Source: Melioribacteraceae bacterium (GTDB lineage: Bacteria; Bacteroidota; Ignavibacteria; Ignavibacteriales; Melioribacteraceae). From it: DNA of 64,000 bases. The translations under genes and the position numbers were made by a program. This document shows positions 10,982 to 22,200 of the stretch, piece by piece. The DNA is taken from NCBI GenBank assembly GCA_016342755.1, contig JAEINS010000015.1, positions 1 through 64,000 on the forward strand, given 5' to 3'. Position 1 is the stretch's first letter; every line of letters starts with the position of its first letter. Below the pieces are notes generated by a model that saw only the letters and a list, made by a program, of their open reading frames with translations, was not told the DNA's origin and searched no databases.

Positions 10982-13900
10982 ATGAGGAAAATATTCCTTA
11001 CACTTATTCTTTTTTTTCTAGGCGCAAGTTGTTTATTCTCTAATTCAACTTCTGTAAAAGATTATAGATTTAAGCATCTTACCTTAAATGATGGTTTATC
11101 ACAATCAACTATAAGTGCTATATATCAGGATAATAAAGGGTATATCTGGTTTGGCACGGCAGATGGTCTTAACAGATATGACGGCTACAATTTTAAGATC
11201 TACTACAATGATATTTCGGATACCACAACAATTTCGGAAAATTCTGTTAGAGCAATATTTGAAGACGAAGAAAACAACATTTGGTTAGGTACATTAAGTG
11301 GTGTACTTAATAAATTTAACAGAAAAGAGGGTACATTTGAACATATTGATTTAAGGAAAGCCACTCCCCGTATAGAGAATGAAGATATAGATCTTTTCAA
11401 TTATCCAATTATTTATTCGCGTGGTAAAAACGAAACAATAACATGTATTAAAAAAGATAATAATAATTTGTTTGTTGGAACTCTCGGCAATGGTTTATAT
11501 ATCTACAATACTGTTACTAAATCTATTAAACATATTTTAAGCGAACCAAATAAAGATAAAACCTTAAGTTCAAATAAAGTTACAAGTTTGGAATTTGATA
11601 AAGAAAATTATCTGTGGATTGGAACTCTGGGCGGAGGTTTAAATAGGCTGAATTATGTTAGTGATAATGAAATTATTATTGAACGAATAAATCCTTTAAG
11701 CGATAGAAAAAACACAAGAGAATCTGAATCAATTACATGTTTGTTTGTAGATAAAGCTAACTATTTATGGTACGGAACATTTGGTGACGGATTAAATTCA
11801 CTAAATCTGAACAAGGACAAACCCAGTGAGAAGAAGATAAATACAAATCGTGTTTTTAAGGATTCAAATAGGTTTTTATTAAGTAATAACAATGTAACAA
11901 CTATAACTGAAGATCAAGAAGGTTGTCTATGGATTGGCACTTTTGGCGGCGGTGTTAGCCGATTTAATAAAGAAACAAATAACTATACCTCTTATGTAAA
12001 CAATCCTTCAGATCCTTCATCAATAATTGATAATGATGTTATTTCTCTATTTGTAGATAAAACCGGAATATTGTGGGTGGGAACACACTTAGGGAAGGGA
12101 GTAAGTGTTTTAGATAAAAATACTGTAAAGTTTGATCTAATTAAAAAAGAAACATTTTCTAAAAAAGGGTTGAACGATAATATAGTCTGGGGAGTTACTG
12201 AAGATGACAATTATATTTGGATAGCTACATATAAAGGTGGTTTAAACAGATATGATAAAAAAACTGGTGAGTATAAATATTATCAAAATAATCAAGCAGA
12301 TCCCTGGTCAATAAGTGATAATCACGTACGTTCATTATTATTGGATGATTATGGAAATCTCTGGGTTGGTACATATTCCGGCGGATTAAATTGTCTGGAT
12401 ATTAAAACGGATAGATTTTATAAACATGTTCATAACGGGGACGATTCAACAAGCATCAGCGGAAATCAAATTTTATCGATGTATATTGATGATAATTCAA
12501 CGTTCTGGTTAGCAGTATATAAAGGCGGCTTAAATAGATTTGAGTTTAAGAAAGATATTCATAAGGGAAAAATAAATTTTAGAAATTATACACATAAACC
12601 TGAAGATTCGGTTTCTATAAGTGATGACAGGGTATATTGTTTATTTGAATGTGATGAAGGAGATGTGTGGGTTGGTACTTTAGGCGGAGGATTTAATTAT
12701 TTTAACAAAGAGGAAGAGAAGTTTACAAGTTTCAGACATTCAAAAACTGATCAAAATTCACTGAGCAATGATCAGGTTATGAGTATACTTGAGGATTCAT
12801 ATGAAACAGTTTGGATAGGCACATTTGGCGGCGGCTTAAATAAATTTAATCATAAAACACATGAGATGACAAGGTTTATAAAAAACGGATTTCACTGTAA
12901 TTCCATTTATAGTATTCAGGAAGATTCCAGTAAAAATTTATGGATGGGAACTGATATTGGATTGGTGCAATTTAATCTGGATACGGAAAAGATTGTTTAT
13001 TATGATCATAAAGATGGCATTCAGGATCTGGAGTTTAGTGGCGGCGCTTCTTTAAAAAGTAAAGATGGAAAAATGTTCTTTGGCGGAATTAATGGATTGA
13101 ATTATTTTTATCCGGGTAAAATTAATGAAAACAAAAATATTCCATCAGTACAAATAACAGATATAAAAATTTTTAACGAATCTATTAAAGGTGAAAAAAA
13201 AGAAATAGAATTATCGTACGATCAAAATTTTTTCTCATTTGAATATGCCGCGCTTGATTTTACAAATCCGGCAGAAAATAAATATGCTTATTATTTAGAA
13301 GGTTATGAGCATGAATGGCAATACAGTAATTCTCCGCATAGATTTGCCTTTTATAAAAACCTTGCACCCGGTTATTATACATTTCGTGTTAAAGGATCTA
13401 ACAACGATGGTTTATGGAATAATGCCGATGCTTCAGTGAAAGTTACTATACTGACACCATTCTGGCGTACATGGTGGTTTATTACATTATCTGTAATTGT
13501 TATTTTGGGTTTAATAGGCTTGTTGGTTTCTAAACGTATTAAAGCTTTTTTTGATATTGAGAGATTAAAAGTAAAATTGGCCGCTGATTTACACGATAAT
13601 ATTGGCGCGGGTTTAACAGAAATATCAATACTAAGCAATTTAATTGCTGTGGAATTGGGTGAAGAATCCAAAGGTGTTATTAGTAAACTTACTAACATTG
13701 GCGATACTTCCAGACAGCTAATTGATAGTATGAGCGACATTGTCTGGGTGGTTAATCCTAAACGCGACAGCCTTCATGATCTAATAATCAGGCTAAAAGA
13801 TTCTTTTTCTGATTTCCTTTCATTGATGGATGTTTCATTTAAGACAAACAGCTTAGAGAATTTCGATAATCTTAAACTCCCTATGGAATATAGACAAAAT

Positions 13901-14194
13901 CTATATTATATATTTAAGGAGGCTATCAATAACTCTGTTAAGCATAGTAAGTGTTCAAAAATTTATTTAGAGATTGAGACCAATGGAAGTGAGCTGGTTA
14001 TGAAACTTGTTGATGACGGACATGGTATTGAAGAAGTAAATATACTTTATGGTAATGGAATTGAAAATATGAAAAGGCGGGCACAGAGTATTGGCGGAAC
14101 ATTATCATGGCATTCAACTGTTGGCGAGGGAACATCAATTCTATTTAAAGGCAAATTGAACGCATGGAGTTTAAAGAATATCCTAAGTATGTAG
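10982..14194 (+). CDS. Sensor histidine kinase with two-component propeller and Y_Y_Y domain
   Basis: A 1070-residue inner-membrane sensor. After a signal peptide (about 1-22) come about 14 propeller repeats of the form xxLWIGTxxGGLNRF (residues about 35-720, two seven-bladed propellers), then a Y_Y_Y domain (about 725-820), one transmembrane segment (about 829-852) and a HisKA_3/HATPase kinase. The phospho-acceptor is H871 in ADLHDN, and the ATP site shows NNSVKH, DDGHGIE and GNGIENM. The overall design is that of Bacteroidota hybrid sensors, but there is no fused receiver or AraC domain. Output must go through separate regulators, most simply the two NarL-type genes just downstream (48 bases to the first). 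Confidence 0.92.
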   Translation: MRKIFLTLILFFLGASCLFSNSTSVKDYRFKHLTLNDGLSQSTISAIYQDNKGYIWFGTADGLNRYDGYNFKIYYNDISDTTTISENSVRAIFEDEENNIWLGTLSGVLNKFNRKEGTFEHIDLRKATPRIENEDIDLFNYPIIYSRGKNETITCIKKDNNNLFVGTLGNGLYIYNTVTKSIKHILSEPNKDKTLSSNKVTSLEFDKENYLWIGTLGGGLNRLNYVSDNEIIIERINPLSDRKNTRESESITCLFVDKANYLWYGTFGDGLNSLNLNKDKPSEKKINTNRVFKDSNRFLLSNNNVTTITEDQEGCLWIGTFGGGVSRFNKETNNYTSYVNNPSDPSSIIDNDVISLFVDKTGILWVGTHLGKGVSVLDKNTVKFDLIKKETFSKKGLNDNIVWGVTEDDNYIWIATYKGGLNRYDKKTGEYKYYQNNQADPWSISDNHVRSLLLDDYGNLWVGTYSGGLNCLDIKTDRFYKHVHNGDDSTSISGNQILSMYIDDNSTFWLAVYKGGLNRFEFKKDIHKGKINFRNYTHKPEDSVSISDDRVYCLFECDEGDVWVGTLGGGFNYFNKEEEKFTSFRHSKTDQNSLSNDQVMSILEDSYETVWIGTFGGGLNKFNHKTHEMTRFIKNGFHCNSIYSIQEDSSKNLWMGTDIGLVQFNLDTEKIVYYDHKDGIQDLEFSGGASLKSKDGKMFFGGINGLNYFYPGKINENKNIPSVQITDIKIFNESIKGEKKEIELSYDQNFFSFEYAALDFTNPAENKYAYYLEGYEHEWQYSNSPHRFAFYKNLAPGYYTFRVKGSNNDGLWNNADASVKVTILTPFWRTWWFITLSVIVILGLIGLLVSKRIKAFFDIERLKVKLAADLHDNIGAGLTEISILSNLIAVELGEESKGVISKLTNIGDTSRQLIDSMSDIVWVVNPKRDSLHDLIIRLKDSFSDFLSLMDVSFKTNSLENFDNLKLPMEYRQNLYYIFKEAINNSVKHSKCSKIYLEIETNGSELVMKLVDDGHGIEEVNILYGNGIENMKRRAQSIGGTLSWHSTVGEGTSILFKGKLNAWSLKNILSM

Positions 14195-14242
14195 AAAATA
14201 ATTAGTACATTTAAAAATTGAAAATGTTGTGTAAGGTACTTA

Positions 14243-14881
14243 ATGATTAATGTTGTAATTGTAGAGGATAATAATACTATCCGTAACGGTTTAGCGGCTT
14301 TAATAAATGGAACAAACGAATATAATTGTGTAAGCAGTTATTGTGATTGCGAATCATTTCTGGCAGAAATAAATAAGTTTAGAATTGATGTAGTACTTAT
14401 GGATATTGGACTTCCCGGTATTAGTGGAATAGAAGGTGTTAAAGAAGCTAAAAAAATAGTACCCGATCTTAACGTTTTAATGTTAACTGTTTATGAAGAA
14501 CGCAACGTTATCTTCGAAGCATTATGTGCCGGAGCAACTGGTTATTTAGTTAAAAATACTCCGCCGGCCCGTTTATTAGAAGCCATTAAAGATGCTCATG
14601 ATGGCGGCGCGCCAATGAGTTCCCATATTGCCAGAAAAGTTATAACTGTATTCCAAAATAATCCGGAAGCTAAAAATGATAGTCTGCCGCACAATTTATC
14701 GGACAGAGAATTAGATGTTTTAAATCTTTTGGCAGAAGGAAATAATTACCGGGAAATTGCTGATAAATTATTTATTAGTATTGATACAGTGAGGCATCAC
14801 ATAAGGAACATATATAAAAAACTTCATGTTCATTCCCAATCAGAAGCTGTTGCAAAAGCTATTAAAAAGGGCATTATCTAG
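14243..14881 (+). CDS. NarL/FixJ-type response regulator 1
   Basis: A 212-residue regulator with an N-terminal receiver (residues about 1-120; phospho-acceptor D54 in LMDIGLPG; acidic pair E8/D9; Lys in LVKNTPP) and a C-terminal LuxR-type helix-turn-helix (about 148-212, LSDRELDVLNLLAEG ... ISIDTVRHHIRNIYKKL). HisKA_3 kinases normally pair with this class, so the kinase just upstream is the likely partner. It starts 48 bases after the kinase stop and is probably in the same transcript. It is very similar to the next gene, which points to a local duplication. Confidence 0.92.
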   Translation: MINVVIVEDNNTIRNGLAALINGTNEYNCVSSYCDCESFLAEINKFRIDVVLMDIGLPGISGIEGVKEAKKIVPDLNVLMLTVYEERNVIFEALCAGATGYLVKNTPPARLLEAIKDAHDGGAPMSSHIARKVITVFQNNPEAKNDSLPHNLSDRELDVLNLLAEGNNYREIADKLFISIDTVRHHIRNIYKKLHVHSQSEAVAKAIKKGII

Positions 14882-14893
14882 ATATTACTACAC

Positions 14894-14975
14894 AACCATG
14901 CTTTCTAATCGGTTTTATATGCAAAAACCACATTGTTGTGCGGTTGATTCATCTCCATCCTTTAACTTAATTGTT
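14894..14975 (+). promoter_or_regulatory. Shared operator/promoter element, copy A
   Basis: AACCACAT at 14926-14933, then four bases, then GTGCGGTTGAT from 14938. This copy is close to palindromic: AACCACA on one side, AACCGCACA on the other strand. The TTG at 14944-14946 is followed after about 20 bases by a TA-rich box (TTAATTGT, 14967-14974). A further AACCATGC half-site is at 14894-14901. It sits between the two regulator genes and would drive the second one separately. Confidence 0.5.
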
Positions 14976-15007
14976 ATATCCAATAAATAACGTCTGTACA
15001 GTTTATA

Positions 15008-15649
15008 ATGATAAATGTTGCCATTGTTGAGGATAATATCACAATTAGGGAAGGACTTGCTGTTTTAATCGGGGGGACAGCAAATTACCAATGTATTGGT
15101 GCCTTCTCTAATTGTGAATCTTTTATTTCAAAATTAGGCAAACTTAATGTAGATGTAATTTTATTAGATATACAATTACCTGGTATTAGCGGTATAAAGG
15201 GGATAAAATATATCAGAAATATTGTTCCTGATGTAAATATAATTATGCTTACAGTTTATGAAGATCGTTCAAAAGTGTTTGAAGCACTTTGTGCCGGAGC
15301 TTGCGGATATTTACTAAAAAGTACGCCGCCTCAAAAAATACTGGACTCTATTGAAGAAGCTAATTCCGGCGGATCGCCAATGAGTTCCAATATTGCTAGA
15401 AAAGTCATTTCATTATTTAGTAAAGAGTATTCAAGTTTAAGTAAAAACATTCCGGATAAACTTTTAAAAAGAGAGACAGCAATTTTAACACTATTAAGCG
15501 AAGGAAATAACTATAAAGAAATTGCAGAAAGACTTTCACTTAGTATCGATACAATTCGCCATTATATAAGACTAATCTATAAAAAACTTCATGTTCATAC
15601 ACAGTCTGCTGCTGTGGCAAAGGCATTAAAAAAAGGGTTAATATCTTAA
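15008..15649 (+). CDS. NarL/FixJ-type response regulator 2
   Basis: A 213-residue paralogue of the preceding regulator, with the same layout: receiver with D54 (LLDIQLPG) and LuxR-type DNA-binding domain (about 150-213, EGNNYKEIAERLSLSIDTIRHYIRLIYKKLHVH). The recognition helix SIDTIRHYIRLIYKKL differs from SIDTVRHHIRNIYKKL in the first regulator at only a few positions, so both probably read similar sites. Unlike the first copy it has its own upstream region of 126 bases with a copy of the shared element (14926), so it may be separately expressed or feedback controlled. Confidence 0.92.
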   Translation: MINVAIVEDNITIREGLAVLIGGTANYQCIGAFSNCESFISKLGKLNVDVILLDIQLPGISGIKGIKYIRNIVPDVNIIMLTVYEDRSKVFEALCAGACGYLLKSTPPQKILDSIEEANSGGSPMSSNIARKVISLFSKEYSSLSKNIPDKLLKRETAILTLLSEGNNYKEIAERLSLSIDTIRHYIRLIYKKLHVHTQSAAVAKALKKGLIS

Positions 15650-16001
15650 CCAATCAATTTTATTATTTAAAAGTTATGAAAAAAATATTTTGCGGTTCAT
15701 GCCCAAGATTAGGAATTGTTATGTATTGAAAATTGAATTCAGCAATGTTAAATTTTTCCTCTTGCTGGCAGTGCTTCAATAGCTGCAGTATCTTTTTCAC
15801 CTGCAAACAGAATCCCATTTTACTTTTGATTTTTGCTGCCAGTGTTTCATTTTCTCCAAACCATTCTCCAAGATGTTTAAACAATTATCATATTTATCAA
15901 CCAATTATTAAGAACACCTAAGACGATTAATTAGCACAAAAGTTATAAGAAAGCGCATGAATATGTTGAATGTTGCATGGTTAACGAGCATTTTTCTTCT
16001 A
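15650..16001. other. Intergenic region, possible gene remnant
   Basis: No convincing gene. A 73-codon minus-strand frame (15663-15884, TTG start) has no ribosome site. The other minus-strand frames read protein-like for 20-30 codons before a stop, for example ILFAGEKDTAAIEALPARG. Near-repeats GCTGGCAGTGCTTCA and GCTGCCAGTGTTTCA lie about 70 bases apart on the plus strand. This may be a decayed gene, but chance cannot be excluded. Confidence 0.3.
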
Positions 16002-16050
16002 AACCACATGTCCGTGCTGTTGTTAAAAAAGTAACATCTAGCTAATTATG
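15975..16050 (+). promoter_or_regulatory. Shared operator/promoter element, copy B
   Basis: AACCACAT at 16002-16009, four bases, then GTGCTGTTGTT from 16014. TTG at 16020-16022 is followed after exactly 20 bases by TAATTATG (16043-16050), one mismatch from the Bacteroidota -7 box TAnnTTTG. An inverted half-site GCATGGTT is at 15975-15982. It lies about 160 bases upstream of the TonB receptor start, implying a long leader. Confidence 0.55.
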
Positions 16051-16207
16051 TATTAAAAATAAAAGCCTAAATAAATAAGGGAAGGAGAAGTTTTTTTAAT
16101 TAGCAGTTTTAACAAAAGTTTAAGGAAAATAAAAGGGAGGATTTAAGCATTAAGATAAAAGTATAATTCCCAAATTAAACTTTGTGTAAAAAATACAAGG
16201 AGAAAAT

Positions 16208-19183
16208 ATGAAGAAAAAGATTACTAGCGTTTTACTCTTTTTACTAATGCCGGCCATTTTGTTTGCCGGAACAGTTGGTAAAATAAGAGGAACCGTTACA
16301 GATGGGGAAGGTAATCCTTTAATCAGTGCCAATATTTTAGTTGTCGGTACATCATTTGGCGCTGCAACAGATGTAAATGGTGAATTTTTAATAACTAACC
16401 TGGAAGCTGGAATATACGAGGTAAAAGCTTCTTATGTTGGTTTTCAATCGGTAACAATTTCAAACATACGTGTTAATGCCGATTTAACAACTGCTCTCAG
16501 TTTTGAACTTCCCGAAGAGGGTTATTCAACTGATGAGATTATGGTTATTGCTACACAACCGCTTGTTAATAAAAGCTCAACTAATGCAAATAGAATTACA
16601 ACTGGTGAAGATATTGAAGCACTTCCGGTGAGGGGAATGGATGATATTGTTTCACTTACACCAGGTGTAGTTTTGCAGGATAATACTGTTTTTATTCGCG
16701 GCGGTAGAAAAGATGAAGTTGGTTACTATTTAGAAGGAGCATCAATATCAGATCCCGTTGCCGGCGGCCGGGGGGTTACCATTCCACAGGATGCTATTGA
16801 AGAAATTCAAGTTCAGGCTGGTGGTTATAATGCCGAGTATGGTGGTGCTAATGCTGGTATCATCTATACTCAAATGAAATCCGGTCCTTCTAAATGGGGA
16901 GTAACAACTGAATATATTACAGATAATATTACTTTTAAAGGACAGGACGATCACTTTGGAAGCGATAAACAACTTGGCGCATACTGGTATGGTTACGATG
17001 AATTTACCACAACCTTAGGCGGTCCTATATTTAAAAATAATATTAGATTTTTTGGTACGTTTAATTACAGCTATCAAAGAGACAAAAATCCGCAGGCATA
17101 TCCCGGAATGAATTTGGGAATTATTAGTGATCCAACAACCCAGGATTCTATTGATTTTACATATCCGGCAGGAATACTATATAAAAACTCTCTAAGAGGA
17201 TATAGCGGTACAGCTACTCTGTCTTTAGATTTTAATCCGTTTATTTTTAAAATAATTGGTACCTATACAAGTTCTACAACATTCAATCCGTTTAGTACTT
17301 CGCGTGTAGCAGGTAACATAGCTAATATGCTTAATCTTGCCAGGGTTGAAAAACAAGACGCTGAAAATGGTGCTTTAAATTTGAAATTTACTCACCTTTT
17401 AAATGCCACAACTTTCTATGAATTGAATGTTGGTTACTCATTTAACAACCAGGAACAGTATGATCCATATTTAAAAGATGACTTTTTGAATTATGGAGAT
17501 AGTCTTGCGAATGCTAAAGTTGGATGGGATCAGTTTAGTGACAGATATGAACAGCCAACAAGGTTAAATATTTTTAACTGGAGTTTTCATGCACCAGGAA
17601 CTGTATCAGCCGGTTATTATAAATATAACAGAGAAAAACTAAATATCTCAGGTGCACTTTCAACTGAGTTTGGTAAAGAACATTCCATAAAAATTGGCGG
17701 CGAGCTGCAATTGTTCAAGATAAGAAACTACGGCCTCAATAACGAAAACGCGATTGGAATTGCGGGTATACTTGAAGCTGATAGGAACGGATCTAATTTA
17801 GGTGTTGAAGAAATACTTAGAAGACAGGGTGTTAACAATTACGGTTACGATGTATTAGGCAATGAATTTGACGGTGATGGATACGAAGCTCCTAAAACAC
17901 CCGTATTTGCCGCGTTTTATATTCAGGACAAAATTGAGTACAAAGATTTAGTCTTGAATCTTGGTCTTAGATATGATTACATAGATATTGATAATCAGCA
18001 AATGACCGATGCTACAAGACCGGAATTTTCAATCAACTATAATAACGGTAATATAATTGATGAAGGCTGGGAAGATGTTCCTGCATTCGGTGCTGTTAGC
18101 CCTCGTTTAGGTTTTTCATTTGCGGTTACCGATGAAACTAAATTCCATGCGCAATATGGCAAGTTTGTTCAGCAGACTAGATTGAGAGATGCTTATACCG
18201 GACTCAATTCCACTTCGAGAAATTTAAGAGGCGGATTGTTTATTCTTGCTCCTGTTGGTTATAATGTAAGACCTACTCGGACAACTCAATACGAAATGGG
18301 ATTTACACAGCAGATAAGTGATTTTGCATCATTCGATATAACCGGTTTTTATAAAGATATTCAAGATCAGATAGTTTTTAAACAGCAGAGAACAAATGTT
18401 GAATCTCAATTTGCCGCGTATACTATTCTTGAAAATGGCGATTTTGCAACAACAAAGGGACTCGAAATTTCTTTTAATATGAGAAGAACACAGCGGTTTC
18501 TTGTAAATGCTTCTCTATCATTTCAAGATGCACAGGGAACAGGTTCATATCCTAATTCGAATGCCGGTTTAGTTGGTGCACCGTTAGACGGAGTAACTAT
18601 ATTTGAACCGCAATACATTTCACCGCTCGAATATAATAGATCCTTAAGTGGCAATATAAGTGTCGATTACAGATTTGGTGAAAATGAAGGTTCTTCGTTT
18701 TTTAATGAGTTTGGAATTTCAACACTTTTAACCTTTAACAGCGGACATCCATTTACATTAGGAATTGGCGGTGATGACTTAGAAGGAAATCCTCGTGACA
18801 GACAGCCTATAGAAGCTTTGGGTTCTTCAACAACTCCGTCAAACTTCCAGGTTAATTTAAGAATTGATAAAACCTTTAGTTTGTTCGATAAGGTAAAAGC
18901 AAATGTCTACGTATACGTAATCAATCTATTTGATAAAAGAAATATTGAAAATGTATTCTTAAGAACCGGCTCATCTGTTGATGATGGTTATTTAAGTGAT
19001 CCTGATCTTGGAGGTTTATTGGCCGAAACAAATGGAGCGGATTACGTGGCATTATACAATGCTATAAACCATGATTATAATGAGCAGTGGCAAAATGCAA
19101 TGACCGGAGGAAATATACAGGTGCAGCCAAGAATGTATGGTCCTCCAAGACAGATTCGTTTAGGTGTAAAATTAGAATATTAA
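16208..19183 (+). CDS. TonB-dependent outer-membrane receptor with carboxypeptidase-like domain
   Basis: A 991-residue outer-membrane transporter. It has a signal peptide (about 1-20, ILFAG), a CarboxypepD_reg-like beta domain (about 24-105, GKIRGTVTDGEGNPLISANILV), a plug domain (about 120-225, containing ALPVRGMDDIVSLTPGV and FIRGGRKDEVGYYLEG) and a long beta-barrel ending in an aromatic-rich strand. There is no SusD partner next to it; the following gene is a T9SS cargo protein instead, 41 bases on. A good ribosome site (AAGGAG) precedes ATG 16208. The transported or secreted substrate is unknown. Such receptor/cargo/PorV triplets suggest a secretion-linked or surface-assembly role rather than simple nutrient uptake. 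Confidence 0.9.
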   Translation: MKKKITSVLLFLLMPAILFAGTVGKIRGTVTDGEGNPLISANILVVGTSFGAATDVNGEFLITNLEAGIYEVKASYVGFQSVTISNIRVNADLTTALSFELPEEGYSTDEIMVIATQPLVNKSSTNANRITTGEDIEALPVRGMDDIVSLTPGVVLQDNTVFIRGGRKDEVGYYLEGASISDPVAGGRGVTIPQDAIEEIQVQAGGYNAEYGGANAGIIYTQMKSGPSKWGVTTEYITDNITFKGQDDHFGSDKQLGAYWYGYDEFTTTLGGPIFKNNIRFFGTFNYSYQRDKNPQAYPGMNLGIISDPTTQDSIDFTYPAGILYKNSLRGYSGTATLSLDFNPFIFKIIGTYTSSTTFNPFSTSRVAGNIANMLNLARVEKQDAENGALNLKFTHLLNATTFYELNVGYSFNNQEQYDPYLKDDFLNYGDSLANAKVGWDQFSDRYEQPTRLNIFNWSFHAPGTVSAGYYKYNREKLNISGALSTEFGKEHSIKIGGELQLFKIRNYGLNNENAIGIAGILEADRNGSNLGVEEILRRQGVNNYGYDVLGNEFDGDGYEAPKTPVFAAFYIQDKIEYKDLVLNLGLRYDYIDIDNQQMTDATRPEFSINYNNGNIIDEGWEDVPAFGAVSPRLGFSFAVTDETKFHAQYGKFVQQTRLRDAYTGLNSTSRNLRGGLFILAPVGYNVRPTRTTQYEMGFTQQISDFASFDITGFYKDIQDQIVFKQQRTNVESQFAAYTILENGDFATTKGLEISFNMRRTQRFLVNASLSFQDAQGTGSYPNSNAGLVGAPLDGVTIFEPQYISPLEYNRSLSGNISVDYRFGENEGSSFFNEFGISTLLTFNSGHPFTLGIGGDDLEGNPRDRQPIEALGSSTTPSNFQVNLRIDKTFSLFDKVKANVYVYVINLFDKRNIENVFLRTGSSVDDGYLSDPDLGGLLAETNGADYVALYNAINHDYNEQWQNAMTGGNIQVQPRMYGPPRQIRLGVKLEY

Positions 19184-19224
19184 GAAATCGGCTCTATTGT
19201 TAAAATAGAATAGGAGTTTAATAT

Positions 19225-22200
19225 ATGAAATCAAATAAAATGTTCTCCTTACTTTTATTATTTGCCATTGTCTTATCAGCTTCGATAACGGCGGAAAATA
19301 AAGAAGGGAATGAAAGAAATAAAAAGCTGAGTAAACCGAATGGTACTCCGGTGCGTGCGTACTTAAATATAAACAACATATCCACAGTATTTAAGAACGA
19401 TGGAATCTCTGATATAGATGTAGCTGAAGCGAACTGGGGATTCTTCTTTCCCAAAGGCAGCGGAAAAGGTGCTGTATTTGAGTCTGGACTTCTTTGGGGA
19501 TTAAAGCTGGATGGTAAAGAGCAAGTTCAAGTTGGCGGATCTGCTTATAGTTCCGGATTGCAGCCTGGAAAAATTATTACCCCGGGAGTTGCGGAAGATC
19601 CGGCTTTACCAAAGAATCGTATTTATCGTGTAAGACCAGACGTATTTCCCGGTGCTCCTGATATAGATCTTGGAATGGAGGCAAATGACGAAGGGAAATC
19701 GGAAAGCATGGTAAGAGAACAATATGAAACGGACTGGTCAGAATGGCCGGCTGATGATGGTGCTCCATATAAAGATATTGATGCAAACGGGAGTTACGAT
19801 CCTAACGTAGATATTCCCGGTGTAGTTGGTGCAGATCAAACAATATGGTTTGTAGCAAATGATTTAGATGAAGGTAATACAAGAAACCTTTATGGAACAG
19901 ATCCGGTTGGAATGGAAATGCAGTTTACTGCCTGGGCTTATGCACAGCAGGGAGCTTTAGGAAATATGTTTTTTAGGAAATATAAAATTATTAATAAAAG
20001 TGAAGACGATTTCCATGATGTATATGTTTCAATGTGGTCTGATGTTGATCTGGGTACTTCTGCAAACGACTTTGCAGGCTGTGATACAACATTAAGTTTA
20101 GGATTCTGTTATAATGCCACGGCAAATGATCCTGTTTATAGTCCGCTGCCTCCGCCCGCGGTTGGGTTCGACTTTTTTCAGGGACCAATAGTTGATGGGA
20201 ACGCAAATGATATGGCTATATTCAATGGTAAATTTGTACCGGGCAAAAAAAACTTACCTATGACATCATATTATTATTTTGCCAGAAATAGAACCGATAT
20301 TGCTGATCCTACTACTGCGAATCCTCAAGGGGCAACACAGTTTTATAATTTCTTCCAAGGTAAAATAGGTTTAACCGGTGAGTATTTTGTTGATTACAAT
20401 ACTGGTCTGCCAACAACATTTGCGCTCGCTGGTGATCCGCTAACTAGAACTGGCTGGGTTGATGGTCAGCAAGTTCCTGGTGGCGATAGAAGAATAGGAA
20501 TGGCTTCCGGTCCTTTTGAAATGGCAATTGGTGACACTCAGGAAGTTGTTGTAGCCGAAATATGTGCCGGCGCTATTCCTGGAATGGATAGGTTAAGTGC
20601 TCTTGGTCTATTAAAGTTTTATGATAAACAAGCTCAACTAGCTTATGATAATTTCTTTGATTTGCCTGTTCCTCCTCCGGCACCTGAAGCAAAAACTGTT
20701 GCATTAGATAGAAAAATAATTCTTGACTGGGGATACAATCCTGTTCTTGCTAATGAAATTGAAAAATCAAATTCAAAAGGATACAAATTCCAAGGTTATA
20801 ATATCTATCAATTACCAAGCGCTTCTGCATCATTCTCGGAAGCAAAACGAATTGCTACATTCGATATTGCCGATGGTCTTGGAAAAATTGAAGACTTTTT
20901 CTTTGATGCTTCTACAGGAGTTGTTGCAAGAGGTGTTCAGCAATTTGGTAATGATACCGGTATAAAAAGATATATGGATATTAGTACAGATGAAATTAAA
21001 GGCGGTACTCCTCTAATAAATGGAATTAGATATTACTTTGCTGTAACCTCTTATAGCTACAACGAAGATCCGGATGCCGTTCCAAACAATTTGGAAAATC
21101 CGTTATCAATATTAACAGTTGTGCCTAATAGTAAAAATCCCGGTGAAATTACCAGTGAAGTATATGATGAAATGTATGTAATGTACGATGGAACTGCGGA
21201 TGCCAGTGTAACTGTAAAAGTAATTGATCCTTTTGCAACAACTGGTCACGAATATGAAATATTCTTTGATCAGCAGCATTACTATTTAGATAGAGATGGC
21301 GAGTATAAAACTACAAGCTATCCTGATTCAATTGGTAAAGTTCTTGGAAAAGATGTTAGTCCGGCTTATTTGTCCGGAGTATCTTTTATCGCTTCAAGTA
21401 CTGAATGTGATCTAATTTTTACTGTACAGGATTTAGAATTATCACCCGATTATTCCTACTCAGATGGAGTGAAATTAGTATTTCCATCATCAATAAATAT
21501 TATTAGTGCGGAGAATAGCGGTAATGATGGTGATATTGAACCAACAATTGATAGAGGTGAAAATTCAGTGACCTGGGGTTCTCCTGATACAACACAGGAT
21601 GGACCATTTCATGGTGGTGAATTACTTAGTGTTAAAGTTAGAACTCATGTACTTCCTTTGGATGTTCAATATACAATCTGGGACGATGGATGGGGTATGT
21701 TATCAGGTCCCGATTACGGAATTACTGGTGAATATAAACATGCCGAAGGTGTTGTAAGCGTTTCGGAAGAAGCAAATTATTTTCATACAGAGAATCACTG
21801 GAATGTACGGGATCTGAATACAAGTGAAGTAGTATCGGACGATCATAACGTATATGGCGGTGTTAATGTGTTTACCGGAGAAGATTTAGGAATTGATGCC
21901 GATCCGATTGTAGACGGACTGCAAATTTCTTTTGCGGGCAGCTTTGATGCTCCGTTTGATTTTGCCGCTCTATTGTTAAATGGAAGTGATGATGTTGGTG
22001 ACTACAATATTGATAGTTACGGAGCAAATGACTGGTCTACTTTTGGCCCGACAAATTCTGCAAGAGCAATTCATGCGGCCGGTGACGGTAATAATGAATT
22101 GATAGTTTTACAAAAAGATATAGAATTAAGATTTACCGGTGAATATGAAGATGAACCTGAAATAATTATAAATGGTACCGATACATTAGCCGTTTGGAAA

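Noticed and set aside
10982-14194. Classical hybrid two-component system (sensor fused to receiver and AraC domain)
   Set aside because: The protein ends after the HATPase domain; the regulators are separate NarL-type genes.
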